A stretch of 64,000 nucleotides of DNA from Delphinapterus leucas (lineage: Eukaryota > Chordata > Mammalia > Artiodactyla > Monodontidae): contig NW_022098069.1 in assembly GCF_002288925.2 (NCBI RefSeq), positions 75,665,670 to 75,729,669 on the forward strand, read 5' to 3'. A program made the translations under genes and the position numbers. Shown one piece after another: positions 1 through 10,141 of this stretch (within the stretch, counting starts at the first letter, position 1; the number at the start of each line of letters is the position of its first letter). Below the pieces are notes generated by a model, which made no database searches, was not told where the DNA came from, and worked only from the letters and a program-made list of their open reading frames with translations.

Positions 1-109
1 ATTATGATCAGGTGTGGCAGCACAGATTATCAGTTGTTTTCATTCTTCCAGATGGATAGTAAAGTATTAACAGATTAAACCGTTACTAAACATTTGTTCA
101 TGTCTGAAT

Positions 110-300
110 GACTGTTGGCAGTATGGTAAGCAGTGAACTAAGTATTTTACTTGCATTATATCACATTATGTTATTTGATTCTCAAAACAATCCTATGATA
201 GAATACAGAATCTCTAGTAAAAAGAAAAAGGGAAACATACTCAAAGAAACAAACAAAAAACAAGTGGCTGAGTTATGAGCCTGTTCTCAAAGTCAGAAGA
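110..300 (-). repeat. MIR SINE remnant
   Basis: Read on the minus strand, this resembles the 3' half of the ancient tRNA-derived MIR element. On the plus strand it shows the usual antisense order: a 'tgaactaagtattttac' stretch, then 'gattctcaaaacaatcctatgat', then a degraded segment where the 'gaggaaactgag' block normally sits, then 'gtggctgagttatgagcc'. It is heavily diverged and has no visible target duplication. Family assignment is by memory of the consensus. Confidence 0.5.
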
Positions 301-484
301 TCGTATTGCCTAAAAGTATAGGAGAAGCAAATCAAATCCCTCTCAACTTACTGTATGTGACTTAAGTAGCAAATAATGTATAGTCCTTACTGGAGAGTAA
401 GGATACAGTTGTTCCTTAACAATTGTTCTTAAGAAATTTTTTTGTCATGATGATAAAATTCTAAGTTTAAAAAACTCTCAGATG

Positions 485-697
485 CGGCTTCCCTGGTGGC
501 GCAGTGGTTGAGAGTCCGCCCGCCGATGCAGGGGACACGGGTTCGTGCCCCGGTTCGGGAAGATCCCACATGCTGCGGAGCGGCTGGGCCCGTGAGCCAT
601 GGCCACTGAGCCTGCGCATCCGGAGACTGTGCTCCGCAAGGGGAGAGGCCACAACAGTGAGAGGCCCGCGTACCGCAAAAAAAAACAAAAACAAAAC
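485..697 (+). mobile_element. CHR-type tRNA-derived SINE, full length
   Basis: This is a complete copy of the cetacean CHR-2-like SINE. It opens with the tRNA-related head (GGCTTCCCTGGTGGCGCAG) containing an A-box match TGGCGCAGTGG. The B-box region reads GGTTCGTGCCC, one base off the consensus. The tRNA-unrelated body follows and it ends in an A-rich tail interrupted by C. A perfect 14-bp target duplication, AAAACTCTCAGATG, flanks it at 471-484 and 698-711, so the insertion is intact and not very old. Short ORFs read in several frames here are SINE translations. Confidence 0.95.
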
Positions 698-711
698 AAA
701 ACTCTCAGATG

Positions 712-1930
712 TTGTTTTATATCTGTACATCTGTTAATACCTACAACTTGGCTAACTTTACTCTACCTGAACCAGAATTCTGTGGCCCAGAGTGGGAAGA
801 CCTGACAAATAGGCCTATCCTCTGATATTTCCATTCATTCACTCATTTATTTATGAAACAGGCTAATGATATAAAAAATTATGAACCATAAAAACATGGT
901 TCCTCTTGTCATGGATAGTACAGAATTTTGATTTAATAAAAATTAATTACACCTGGGTGTCCAGTAGATCTTACTAGCACATTACCATTTTCAGAATAAT
1001 TGAAAAAAGAATTCCTTCAAAACAAACGCCTACTCTGTATTTAGCAGATCTGTTAATTGCAAGTAAGGGCACCAAATATGCAGAGATTGTAGGGCTCAGA
1101 CAGAAGCTATCAATATTACTGAAAGGAGAACCCAAAGCTGTAACTTACTACCAGTAAAATTCACTGCAGCCTCTGGAGACTGCATTACTGCACAGTATTA
1201 ACTTGAGATGCTGAAGGACAGTGGATCGAAGGCTTGAGTACTTTCCACTGTGGCCCTCTGATGTCTTTATCCTCTGCAGCTATTCTTTTCTACCCACATT
1301 TGCTCTTGACACTTGGTCCCTAACTATCACTGCCATTCCTCTGGTTAAAATCCAGATTGTCCAAACAGTAAATGCCACTTGCAAGATTATACCTCTATTC
1401 TCCAAACTAGCTGAGTTTTGGCTGAATTTTAAACCTCCTTCTAAAGCCCTATTCAGCATTCTGCCTTTAGGTCAGAAGTTAGAACATTCCTTCAGAGTCT
1501 TCTTATCCCAACATTTTTTAATGCTCTACTTGGTTTCCTTCAGTTATACTCATTATGGAGACTTGTACATTGCCTGAAAGACAAAAAGAAAAAGAAATCT
1601 AAAATATTCATCGCCGACTGTTGTTTATAGATAAGACATAGAGTCAGTCTCTTGTTATGGCAAGTTCAGTTACTATATAAGAAATACAATTATTAGCAAA
1701 TATTTAAAATGAAAAGATTTAAAAATTCTATTTTAGATATAACATTTGTGTAAAGGTGGTTGGATGTTCAAACTTCCTTTCCCCCGCCCCATACTAAAAC
1801 ATAGTTGATCTTTATTTATTTTCACCTGTGTTAGGAACAGAATCTTTAGTACGAATCACTGGGAATGACAATGCAGTGAATTTTTTTCATTAGTGATTTT
1901 AATTTACAAAATCCCAAGGTTTTCAATGTT
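712..1930. other. AT-rich stretch, no gene seen
   Basis: No repeat family is recognised. A 118-codon open frame at 1221-1577 (plus) has no recognisable motif and no sign of splice-site flanks. I take it as chance. Confidence 0.5.
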
Positions 1931-1959
1931 TTGGGGTTACATGGGCATGAGCCACTTGA

Positions 1960-2636
1960 ACCGAGCATTTTCCTACCTTTTCAATTCTGGGATCACGTGG
2001 CCTTGGAGGAGTTCATCGCGGCACTGTGTGGTGGGACTGGTGCCACTGAAGAGTTCCAGACGTTAACGACTGCGTCACTGAGATGCAGGGAGAGACATCT
2101 GGTTCCAGCTCTCAGCAGTAGAGAGAGATGCCAAGGCTTCGCAGCCAGAGCATGGTAGAAGTGATGAGATTCACAACCTTGAAGCCAACATTGTTAATCA
2201 CAGAAGACAGGAGTTGCTGATCCTGACCCTGGACGGTCCGTAGGAGCTGATGTCCCAGGACGACAGTGCTAGAAGTCTGCTAGAAAAGAGGCTCACCTAT
2301 CCTTAGGACTGACTTCAAAAGCCATCCCCGGTGAGCTGTTTAGCGAGTTCCCAACATGTTTGAAGGAAATTTCACAGGGAGCTAGGGAGGGCTTGGCTGG
2401 GAAAGAGTCGGCTCAGCAAGTCTCAGTGTCCACATAGCGTGTGTGCAAACCTCTCTTTCCCGGGTGAGAGGGGAACAGAGTTCACACTGAACAACCCAAA
2501 CCCACAGAACCCAGTCTCCGAGGACTGCCAAGCCCAGAGCTTACAGATGACTCCGGTGAAAAATGAACGCTCAGCTTGAGAGAATCTGGGGTAGAGCATC
2601 CCTTTGAAAGGCTTTCTGCATCAAAGCAGTGAAGCC
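1960..2636. other. GC-rich unique block, left part
   Basis: Base composition shifts sharply here from the AT-rich surroundings, with scattered CpGs. No interspersed repeat is recognised. Open frames exist: 75 codons at 1931-2158 plus, then a different plus frame from about 2110 to 2240 before a TAG. None has a recognisable domain. A SINE at 2637-2845 interrupts the block, which continues to about 3060. It could be a decayed exon, a processed pseudogene, or an unrecognised LTR/ERV piece. I cannot decide between these. Confidence 0.4.
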
Positions 2637-2845
2637 AGGGCGTCCCTGGTGGCGCAGTGGTTGGGAGTCCGCCTGCCGATGCAGGGGACACGGGTTCATG
2701 CCCCGGTCCGGGAGGATCCCACGTGCCGTGGAGCGGCTGGGCCTGTGAGCCATGGCCGCTGAGCCTGCGCGTCCGGAGCCTGTGCTCCGCAACGGGAGAG
2801 GCCACAACAGTGAGAGGCCTGCATACCACAAACACACAAAAAAAA
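2637..2845 (+). mobile_element. CHR-type tRNA-derived SINE, full length
   Basis: Complete CHR-2-like copy with its A-box region intact (GGCGCAGTGGTTGGGAG) and B-box region GGTTCATGCCC. The head has one change (GGGCGTCCC instead of GGGCTTCCC). The tail is A-rich with CACA. A target duplication CAGTGAAGCC lies at 2627-2636 and 2846-2855. It was inserted into the GC-rich unique block. Confidence 0.95.
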
Positions 2846-2855
2846 CAGTGAAGCC

Positions 2856-3060
2856 TCTGCCTTCACAAAACAGCTTTGACAGGAGCGACATGGCATTTTC
2901 AGCGTTTTATCTGCTCCATCAGCTGTCCTTTGTCCCTGGCAGCTGGCTGGAGGAGCCTCTTCTGCTCCTAGGGCTTCACTGCAAAGGACTCATTGTCCAA
3001 AAACCTCACTTTATACCTGTATCTCCACACTTTTACTCTTGGTCACGAATTATGTGCAAT
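2856..3060. other. GC-rich unique block, right part
   Basis: This continues the block interrupted by the SINE at 2637-2845. It includes the stretch 'ctggcagctggctggaggag' and has no recognised repeat or domain. An open frame read across the SINE junction (2752-3075) is chimeric and not meaningful. Confidence 0.35.
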
Positions 3061-3084
3061 TACCTGATGAACTGATAGAAATAG

Positions 3085-3240
3085 ATAAATCTGTAGAGGC
3101 AGCCATGGTCCAATGGAAGAACATTTGAAGTTGGTCAATTCTAGCGCCTCATACTCTGCACTTTCCGGGGTATGATTTATTTTAGCTCTTCACTGACTAA
3201 AATGCGTATGATACAGTCAACTCCAAGGAGGAAACGAATG
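3085..3240 (+). repeat. possible MIR remnant
   Basis: The order 'gtagaggcagccatggtccaatgg', 'ttgaagttggtcaattctag', 'tgatttattttagctcttcactgac' loosely follows a MIR element from its tRNA-like head into its core. Divergence is very high, so this is weak. Confidence 0.3.
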
Positions 3241-3390
3241 TCTAAGAGTCTCCAAGGGTGAAGACAAAAGATACATATTTGAAACGATGGTCATTTCATG
3301 CAAAATGAGAGATTATATCATTTGAATGATTTATACATGTCTCTTCGTGCTTAACTAGTTTGTGATTTGTTGGTATTTGTCGACTACCTT

Positions 3391-3585
3391 TTTTTTTTGT
3401 GGTACACGGGCCTCTCACTGTTGTGGCCTCTCCCGTTGTGGAGCACAGGCTCCGGACGCGCAGCGGCCATGGCTTACGGGCCTAGCCGCTCCGCGTCATG
3501 TGAGATCCTCCCGGACCGGGGCACGAACCCGTGTCCCCTGCATCGGCAGGCGGACTCTCAACCACTGCGCCACCAGGGAAGCCCA
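3391..3585 (-). mobile_element. CHR-type tRNA-derived SINE, antisense
   Basis: Reverse-strand CHR-2-like copy. It starts with the poly(T) complement of its tail and ends with CCACCAGGGAAGCCC, the complement of the SINE head. The target duplication ACTACCTT is at 3383-3390 and 3586-3593. A few bases are lost around the 'GCGCAGCGGCC' region compared with other copies here. It sits directly against the poly(T) of the L1 tail that starts at 3594, so it probably targeted that A-rich end. Confidence 0.93.
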
Positions 3586-3593
3586 ACTACCTT

Positions 3594-3800
3594 CTTTTTT
3601 TTAATTGAGGTATGGTTGATGTACAATATTATATAAGTTACAGGTGTACGATATAGTGATTCACAATTTTTAAAGGTTATACTCCATTTATAGTTATCAT
3701 AAAATATTGTCTATATCCCCTGAGTTGTACAAGATATCCTTGCAGCTTATTTTATACACGGTATTTGATCTATCAAACATAGTTGATCTTTAAAAACATA
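3594..3800 (-). mobile_element. LINE-1 3' end fragment, antisense
   Basis: Poly(T) is followed by 'attgaggtatggttgatgta', 'ttacaggtgtacgatatagtg' and a run toward 'gtatttgatc'. This is the complement of an older L1 3' UTR of the same type found in better shape at 55000-55135. It is a 5'-truncated, diverged copy with no coding sequence. Confidence 0.75.
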
Positions 3801-4340
3801 GATTTTAAGATAGGTTTCTAGCACTTAAAGAAATGTTAACACCCTCAAAACTTTTACATATTTCTATTCCACTTATCACCTTTCCATAATTAGCTCCATT
3901 TTTTTGCAAATATATAATGAGATTGACACTAATAGTATGACTTGTGCTGATTAAATTGTCTCCTAATTATAAAAAGGCTAAAAATAGTACTAAAAATTCA
4001 TTTTGCATAAAGATTTTCTAACTAACAAAACTGATTTTCTTGTTCAATATAAAAATGATTGCTTTTTCCTCTGATTCCACATGTACATTTAAACTTTTAA
4101 AATTGTTTGTATTAATATGTATTAGCATTAGACCCTTACGAAAACAGTCTTTCATTTCACATATTTAAAATATTAGTCCTATTTTTGGCATCAGTATTCA
4201 TGTTGCTGACTAAAAACATAGTTGACCATTACATATTTTTTAATTGTCAACTTGGGAATGTTTAAAAACTATAATTAGGCACAGTTTAAAAATGTAGAAG
4301 TGACACAGATCTAAAAGTTGTATTAACAAAAGGGAAATGA
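3801..4340. other. AT-rich stretch, no gene seen
   Basis: Very AT-rich unique sequence with no recognised repeat, open frame of note or regulatory motif. Confidence 0.5.
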
Positions 4341-4343
4341 TAT

Positions 4344-4547
4344 ATATATATTTTTTGTTTTGTTTTGTTTTTGCGATACGCGGGCCTCTCACTGTTGTGG
4401 CCTCTCCCATTGCGGAGCATAGGCTCTGGATGCGCAGGCTCAGTGGCCATGGCTCACGGGCCCATCCGCCCTGGACCGGGGCACGAACCCATGTCCCCCG
4501 CATCGGCAGGCAGACTCTCAACCACTGTGCCACCAGGGAAGCCCAGA
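4344..4547 (-). mobile_element. CHR-type SINE, antisense, with 20-bp internal deletion
   Basis: Reverse-strand CHR-2-like copy with a TTTTG-rich tail complement. The flanking repeat is about 9 bp (AAATGATAT at 4335-4343 and 4548-4556). Compared with the copy at 40409-40612 it lacks about 20 bp between 'cacgggccca' and 'ggaccggggc', that is, most of the 'cgctccgcggcatgtgggat' segment. The tRNA-derived promoter region is retained. Confidence 0.92.
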
Positions 4548-4863
4548 AAATGATATTTTGAACTAAAATTTTATATTCAAATTTGAGAAAATTAGCACTA
4601 GCTTAAGAACAATATGTATTATATAGAAAATTTTGTTAGTCAAAGTCAAAAATGACAAGGCAAGATGTCTGAAAAATAACTCTTCTGCAGAATATAATCC
4701 TTGTTCTAGATTTTAATAAAAATGAAATTGTCAGTCATCCATTCATCTCTATAGTTTTAACGTTTTTCACTAACTGGACCAGTCCCACAAACATTTATAT
4801 AAGAAGCTTCTAGATCAGAATGAATTGAAATCTCTCTAATATCTCAGAACAGTTCTTCAAAAG

Positions 4864-4865
<2 letters not shown>

Positions 4866-4896
<31 letters not shown>
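4866..4896. repeat. (TG)n microsatellite
   Basis: About 15 uninterrupted TG dinucleotides, followed after about 24 bases by a second, imperfect TG/TATG run (4922-4946). Potentially length-variable. Confidence 0.97.
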
Positions 4897-4898
<2 letters not shown>

Positions 4899-4946
4899 TT
4901 TGCCCTCAAATTAGAACAGGCATGTGTATGTGTGTGTATGTGTATG

Positions 4947-5569
4947 CAAGTGTCCTCTTAATGTCCATCATGGTCATATTGTACACTGAACCTATGTCAA
5001 CCTTAAAAAGGGTGAGATGGAGAAGCAGAGAAGGGACTATTAGGGAAAAGTAGAGTATGAGAAATTAAATAGTCTCGATATCCACATTTAAAATTTGTAG
5101 CTCTTCAACTGAATCCCTTTGGTGTGAATAGATGAGTGACACGGATTCTGGCTTTTCACTAACTTCACATGGTTAAGAGTTCTGTAAAAATGTCATTTTA
5201 TATATAAGTCACTACCTCAGGGACAGTTTTTATCAAGGGCAAGACAGTGATAGTGGCCTACCTATGCTGCAGGCAGTAAATGGTACCTATTATTTGTGGA
5301 AAATGTGGAAGTTTTAAAACAGTAATAAAGCCAACCAGAAGTGTGGTCTACTTTTTATTATCACCATGCACTGACAGTTCTGCATAATGTCTTGATAAGT
5401 ATTTCTCCCCTGTGGACAGGCTGTTCCCACAGTTAGCCATCCCTCTTGGTGAGCCATTGCTCATGGACGACTTCTTCTGTTACCCAGATTAGATGAGATA
5501 CTCTAATCATCCATTTCCTTACAACCCTAAGCTTCATCTTAGTGCTTCCCACAATTAAAATAATTAATT
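4947..5569. other. unique stretch, no gene seen
   Basis: No repeat family or coding sequence recognised. The right end (from about 5450) may already be the diverged start of the L2-like remnant that follows. Confidence 0.4.
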
Positions 5570-5775
5570 ACATATTTGATTAATCCTGTGACACCTTTCA
5601 CCCTCTACATTATGAGCTTTAAGAAAGCAAAGCCTTTTTCAGGTTTTCCACTGTAGCCAATGTACTTCATATCCTGAGTCTTACATATGTAGTATCCTCA
5701 GTGAATACTAAAGAAATGACTGCATGAATGATAAATTGGTGAAGAATGAATAAATGAATGAATGAATAAAACATT
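5570..5775 (+). repeat. possible L2 LINE 3' end
   Basis: The order 'ttcaccctctacattatgagc', 'aagcctttttcagg', a 'gtagtatcctcagtgaatac' block and a terminal (GAAT)n run 'gaatgaataaatgaatgaat' follows the 3' end of ancient L2 elements. It is strongly diverged. Confidence 0.45.
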
Positions 5776-5929
5776 CATTAAACATTCCTGAACATTTTCA
5801 AGAATTGTGTCTAGATTTTAAAACTCTGAATCATAACTATCATTTATCTAGGCATCTCTAATGGATTAGATAATTCATTCTCAACTAAATCTTTATTTAG
5901 CTGAGACACTGTCAAATGAACTTGACTAA

Positions 5930-6494
5930 TGTCAGGGAGGAAGAAGTTTTCCCCTACCCTTATCAGTCTTCTGGCCGGTCTAAGAATTAAATTGACATGG
6001 GACAGATTAACAGGAGAAAATCTAACAAAAGTTTAATGACGTGTATACGTGGGAGAGACCCAGGAGAACTCAGTAACTCGCCAAAATGGCCGAACACCTC
6101 ACCTTAAATAACATCTTTAGCAAAAGACAAAGGAGGATGTTGTGGGTAGTGGTTTGGGACTTCAGAAAGGAAGAAGGCAATTCACAGGGAGATGGAAAAG
6201 CAAAGGTTTGGTAAATAAATGTTTACTGGGCCTTACAGAGAGGATGAGATACAGAGTGCACTCTGATCTATAGGCCCTGCCCAGTTTCCCATACCACACC
6301 CAGCTTGTATTCTTTGCAGGTATTTCTGGTGATAGCGCTATTCCAGGAACAGGCCCTCTATCTAAATTAGGCAGCTAAGGTGGAGGTAAAAAGAAAGACT
6401 TCCTGAGTCTTCCTTTTTTTAAAAAATAATCAGCCTAAGTTAATCCTCATGCCAAAGAGACACATTTTGGAGGGGCAAATTTTACTCACCTACA
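5930..6494 (-). mobile_element. solo LTR of a class I endogenous retrovirus
   Basis: A 565-bp unit begins TG and ends CA and is flanked by a 4-bp target duplication CTAA (5926-5929 and 6495-6498), the size expected for gammaretrovirus-like (ERV1) integrations. Reading on the minus strand places an ATTAAA poly(A) signal (complement at 6032-6037) shortly before the U5-like end, which supports this orientation. No internal proviral sequence adjoins it, so it is a solo LTR left by recombination between two LTRs. I do not assign the exact family. Confidence 0.75.
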
Positions 6495-6719
6495 CTAAGC
6501 AATGTTAAAATCTTTAACATTTTTGTGAAACTGAAGGTGAGATAATCTGACCACTGTCTTTTTAAAAAAAAATTCTTCTAATGAAGATGTCAAGGTGAAA
6601 TTACTTTATTAATATTATTTGATAAACACATTGTATATTTTTAAGAATTTCTTTTCCTTATTTCTTATTTTATTAACTTTTAAATGATTCATTACTTACA
6701 CAGTGCTGTTGCATCTGCA

Positions 6720-7633
6720 ACCCTTCCTGTGTAATAAGGGTGGAGCCCACGTGCAGCCCTTAGTGTGAGACCCTTAGCACGCGGTTAGAGGTCCAGCTCC
6801 GCCAACAGTCAACCTGGCAGTGGTCTCTATGGCAGAGAGTGCAGGGAGAGGCGGATCGCAGCCTTCTCCCCTGGGCCCTCCAGACCCTCCAGCCTCGGGG
6901 CCGGCTGGTAAGCTGGGGGGCCCGGGGACAGGCTGAGGGCTGTGTCATGCAGAGCTCCAGAGCTCTTGCCATGGCCTCCCAGTAGCTGGGCCCAGCCCTT
7001 GAAGCAGCAGTGAACCTCTCCCCCATCCTTACCTCTGCCACCTAATGGTGGCACCAGTCTCTGTGGGTCTCAGTCCATGGAGGCCTTAGCAACTGGAGTC
7101 TATGGACACTGCCATTAAGGTAAGAGCTTCAACCAGCTTCAGTCTCTCGGTTCACATTTCAAAACTTGGTGCAGCTTAGATCAGTTGTCTACCCCTAGGA
7201 GGTGGTTAGAGGTCAGGGTTAAGTTGCAAGGACACTGCACATCATTATTTCAGGTCCACCTCTGTGGTTGGGACTATTCTCAAAGGGCAGTTGTTGTGAG
7301 CTGGGAATTCACCTGGTTGGTATTTGCTACAACATGTATTCCTGTTGATTCTACACAGATGATTCTCTCCAGTTTAAATGAAAAGCTTGGGAGCCTGCTG
7401 GGTCCTGGGTGCCTGGCTCCCTCAGTGATGACAGTCTGGGGACCTGGCCTTGAGGGCGCCACCAGCTGAGACCTGCCTCTTCAGCTGGGCCTGGACTCTG
7501 GCAGAAAGACCGAGACTGGGTGCGGGAAGAATGCTCCAGGGCAGGATAACCGGCCCGCGTAGGGACCCCCTCCACTTAGCCAGGGCTTGGACCTTGGGGG
7601 GCAAAAGTTGAGCCTTGGGACCTTGCCCTTTCT
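6720..7633. other. GC-rich block upstream of an LTR, unassigned
   Basis: A GC-rich segment with overlapping short minus-strand open frames (93 codons at 6760-7041, 75 at 6827-7054) and a 94-codon plus frame at 7185-7469. No domain is recognised. It ends where the LTR at 7634 begins. No polypurine tract precedes that LTR, so it is not clearly a provirus interior. It might be unrecognised ERV sequence or an old gene fragment. Confidence 0.4.
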
Positions 7634-7939
7634 TGTCAGAACAAAGAATAGCATTTGTTTTGGTGGAGGTTTACGGGAACATCGTGACCTGACTGTGACC
7701 TGACCTCAGGTGTAAAGGATCTGACACCAAGAAGTCTGCAGCAACTAATCAAGCCCCTCCCTCACCTTTCCTATAAAAGGGTTTTGCTGAAAGCTTTCGG
7801 GGAGTTGAGGGTTTTTAAGGCATAAGCCACCTGCCTCCTTGCACGGCCCTGCAATAAACCTTTCTCTGCTCCAAACTCCAACGGTTTGGTGGTGTTTGGA
7901 CTCACTGTGTTGGGCATATGGACTTGGTGTTCGATAACA
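7634..7939 (+). mobile_element. ERV LTR with TATA box and poly(A) signal
   Basis: The segment runs from TGTCAGAACAAAG to TTCGATAACA, the TG...CA arrangement of a retroviral LTR. A TATA box (TATAAAAG, 7772-7779) lies 80 bp before a poly(A) signal (AATAAA, 7853-7858), followed by a U5-like 'ggtttggtggtgtttgg ... ggacttggtgttcgataaca'. No matching 4-6 bp duplication is seen (TTCT before, CTTG after). The left boundary may therefore be misplaced, or one side was lost. Confidence 0.7.
7772..7779 (+). promoter_or_regulatory. TATA box of the LTR
   Basis: TATAAAAG lies inside the LTR at the expected distance before the AATAAA signal. It is a relic promoter of the endogenous retrovirus. Present activity cannot be judged. 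Confidence 0.6.
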
Positions 7940-8094
7940 CTTGTTGAATAGCGACCAGCTATATTCTCAGCTTATCAGGTATTATGTCTTCAACCAGAAG
8001 TCAAAGACACCAGATATTTAATACATATTTTTCAAGTAAGTGGAAGTCTTGAGGTATGGGAGGTAGCAAGATTGTTGATATTGTATATAGCATC

Positions 8095-8405
8095 CAGGTT
8101 CTTTTCATTTCTGGGATCAGGCATCTTTTTGGCTTTGCCCCTAGGCTGGCTCTCTGCAGGGTTACAAAATGGCTGTAGCACTTCCCAACACCAGTGCACA
8201 GCAGTCTTCGCAAGACAGTCTCCAAGCCTGAAACCAATTTCCCTTTGAGTATTGGCCAGAACTAGGTGCACATGTCCATCCCTAAGCCAATCACTGGCAA
8301 AGAGGAATGCAATCATTGTGACTGACCTAAGCTCATCAGGGTCTCCTTAGAGTTGGAATTTGAAGTCACCTCCCCTAAGTCATGTATCAAATAAATAAGT
8401 TCTTG
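8095..8405. repeat. ancient interspersed repeat, family not named
   Basis: Blocks such as 'gggttacaaaatggctgtag', 'cccatccctaagccaatcac'-like text (8272-8296) and 'tgactgacctaagctcatca' resemble a common old mammalian repeat with 'ccaatcactggcaa' cores. I cannot name the family. No coding potential is evident beyond two short minus-strand frames. Confidence 0.4.
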
Positions 8406-8419
8406 GAAAAAAAAAAATG

Positions 8420-10125
8420 TTTCTTTTAACAAGATGGAAAGGTTGAGGGCTCTCATAAATAGGCAGTCAAAGTTTCTGCCAAACTAAGAATCTTGCAAAC
8501 CTTTCTTACTAACCAAATTATGTAAAGGGCTTAGGAATCATTATTTGTACATTATAAATCACTGACATAAATATTTTCAGATATTGAAATAATGTTCTTA
8601 TTCCCCCTGTTTAGTTGATATTGTGAGGTTAATATCATCCAGACTTATCACCAAATATTTTGAAAATATAGAATGTGATTGAAGGACAGAAATAACTCTA
8701 AAAGTTTTACATATAAAAAAGAAAGCTATTTGTCATTTTAAAAATGACCGTTGAACAATTTCATCCCATTTTAATGAACTTTAATCTCTTTTCTGGGAAA
8801 TATTTTTAAACGCTTTCAATGCTCTTTTATTAATACAATTAGGCTTTGGAAAGATAATGCTTGTTTTTTTAGAAATGAATTTTTGGAATAAGGTCACTCC
8901 GATAGCCTGATTCACTTTCTGGGCCTTGTTCAGCTGCATAATTCAGTCCCTTCATGGTAATGGTTCTTAATACTGAATGGTAGACTTCACATTTCACTAG
9001 TGAAGAATTTATTATGCTTTTCTTAAAAGGCCCCACTTCTGATATTTAAAAGTCATTTCACTTAAAAAATTAAACAAGTATATTTTGTATTTACCAGTTA
9101 TTAAAATGTTGGATGATGTATAAAATATCTGTTAATGCATAACAATGTAATTCATATCTCTTCAGTGATACTTCTCAGAGCAGAGAAATAGTATCCAATA
9201 TGAAGCCATTAAACAGGAGGTTTATTGCAAAACATAAAAAATGCTATAGAAAATGTACTTCTTTTAGAGTATCAAAAGTACCCCAGAAGCCTAAAATATC
9301 CCAGGGTTAAAAACAGAACATTATAGTTTGTAAGGGATGTAGTATAGTTATCTTCCTTCCTTCCTATGGGTTCTAATCAATGGAGAATAGAGAGGATTTT
9401 CAGTGGGTGAAGGGATAATCCTTATTAATAGCTGTAGATAAATGTCCACTAATTCTCCAAATTTGTGGATATCACCTAATGATTTGTTTTACTACCACAA
9501 CACACTCACTCCATTTGAATAAAGCCAAGGATCCAGGCAGGGACCATGTACTTGACTTACAACCACATAAACTGGAAAAAGAAGACCTGTTTATAAGGAG
9601 AGCCCTCTCCCCCACCCCACCCCCGTGCTTATTATAAGAGAAGTCATTGCCAAAATGAATGACCTACAGGAAACCAGGCCCTGACTTAAACAGGGGAGAT
9701 GAGATAAGAGATTGTGTCATGCATAAAAGGTGATCTTTAAACTCTTCCTTTATTTTAGTAGCTTAATCACTACCAATTTCAAGAGGAAGAAGTAGGAATT
9801 GTGAAGAGAGAAGAAGAGCTCTCTCCTAAGCAGTGTTTCCAAATTTTGGCAGATTTTCCTTTTCTGCTCTGGCAGGAACATGAGGAGAGGAGACACAATT
9901 CCACATGCCTAGATCATTAGTAAAGAGCATTGTGTAGGTTCAAGGTACAGAGAAATGAGAAATAGATTTAAATACTTAAAATGCAAAACTAGCATTAATT
10001 TTATTTGAAGGAATTATGATGTCTTCCTATACAGTGATTTGGAAGCAGGGAAATACAGATACTCTTCTGACCTCATAATTTTATTTAGAAAACCTTAAAC
10101 ATTGTCCTAGGTAAACGTGCAATAG
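8420..10125. other. AT-rich stretch, no gene seen
   Basis: 1.7 kb of unique AT-rich sequence. The only notable patch is a C-rich run near 9608-9625. No repeat, splice-flanked frame or RNA gene is recognised. Confidence 0.5.
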
Positions 10126-10141
10126 GATCCAATGTGATTTT

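Noticed and set aside
485..560. Possible tRNA gene from A- and B-box matches
   Set aside because: The boxes belong to the tRNA-derived SINE head. No complete cloverleaf with acceptor stem is formed.
467..805. Open frames of 68-87 codons over the first SINE
   Set aside because: The same peptides recur at every CHR copy. They are translations of SINE sequence, not genes.
1221..1577. 118-codon plus-strand frame
   Set aside because: No recognisable motif, signal peptide or splice context. Composition is like the non-coding surroundings.
4866..5053. 60-codon frame starting with Cys-Val repeats
   Set aside because: Translation of the TG microsatellite.
6720..7110. Possible CpG-island promoter
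   Set aside because: GC-rich, but CpG is not dense and no exon or TATA/Inr context follows other than the relic LTR at 7634.
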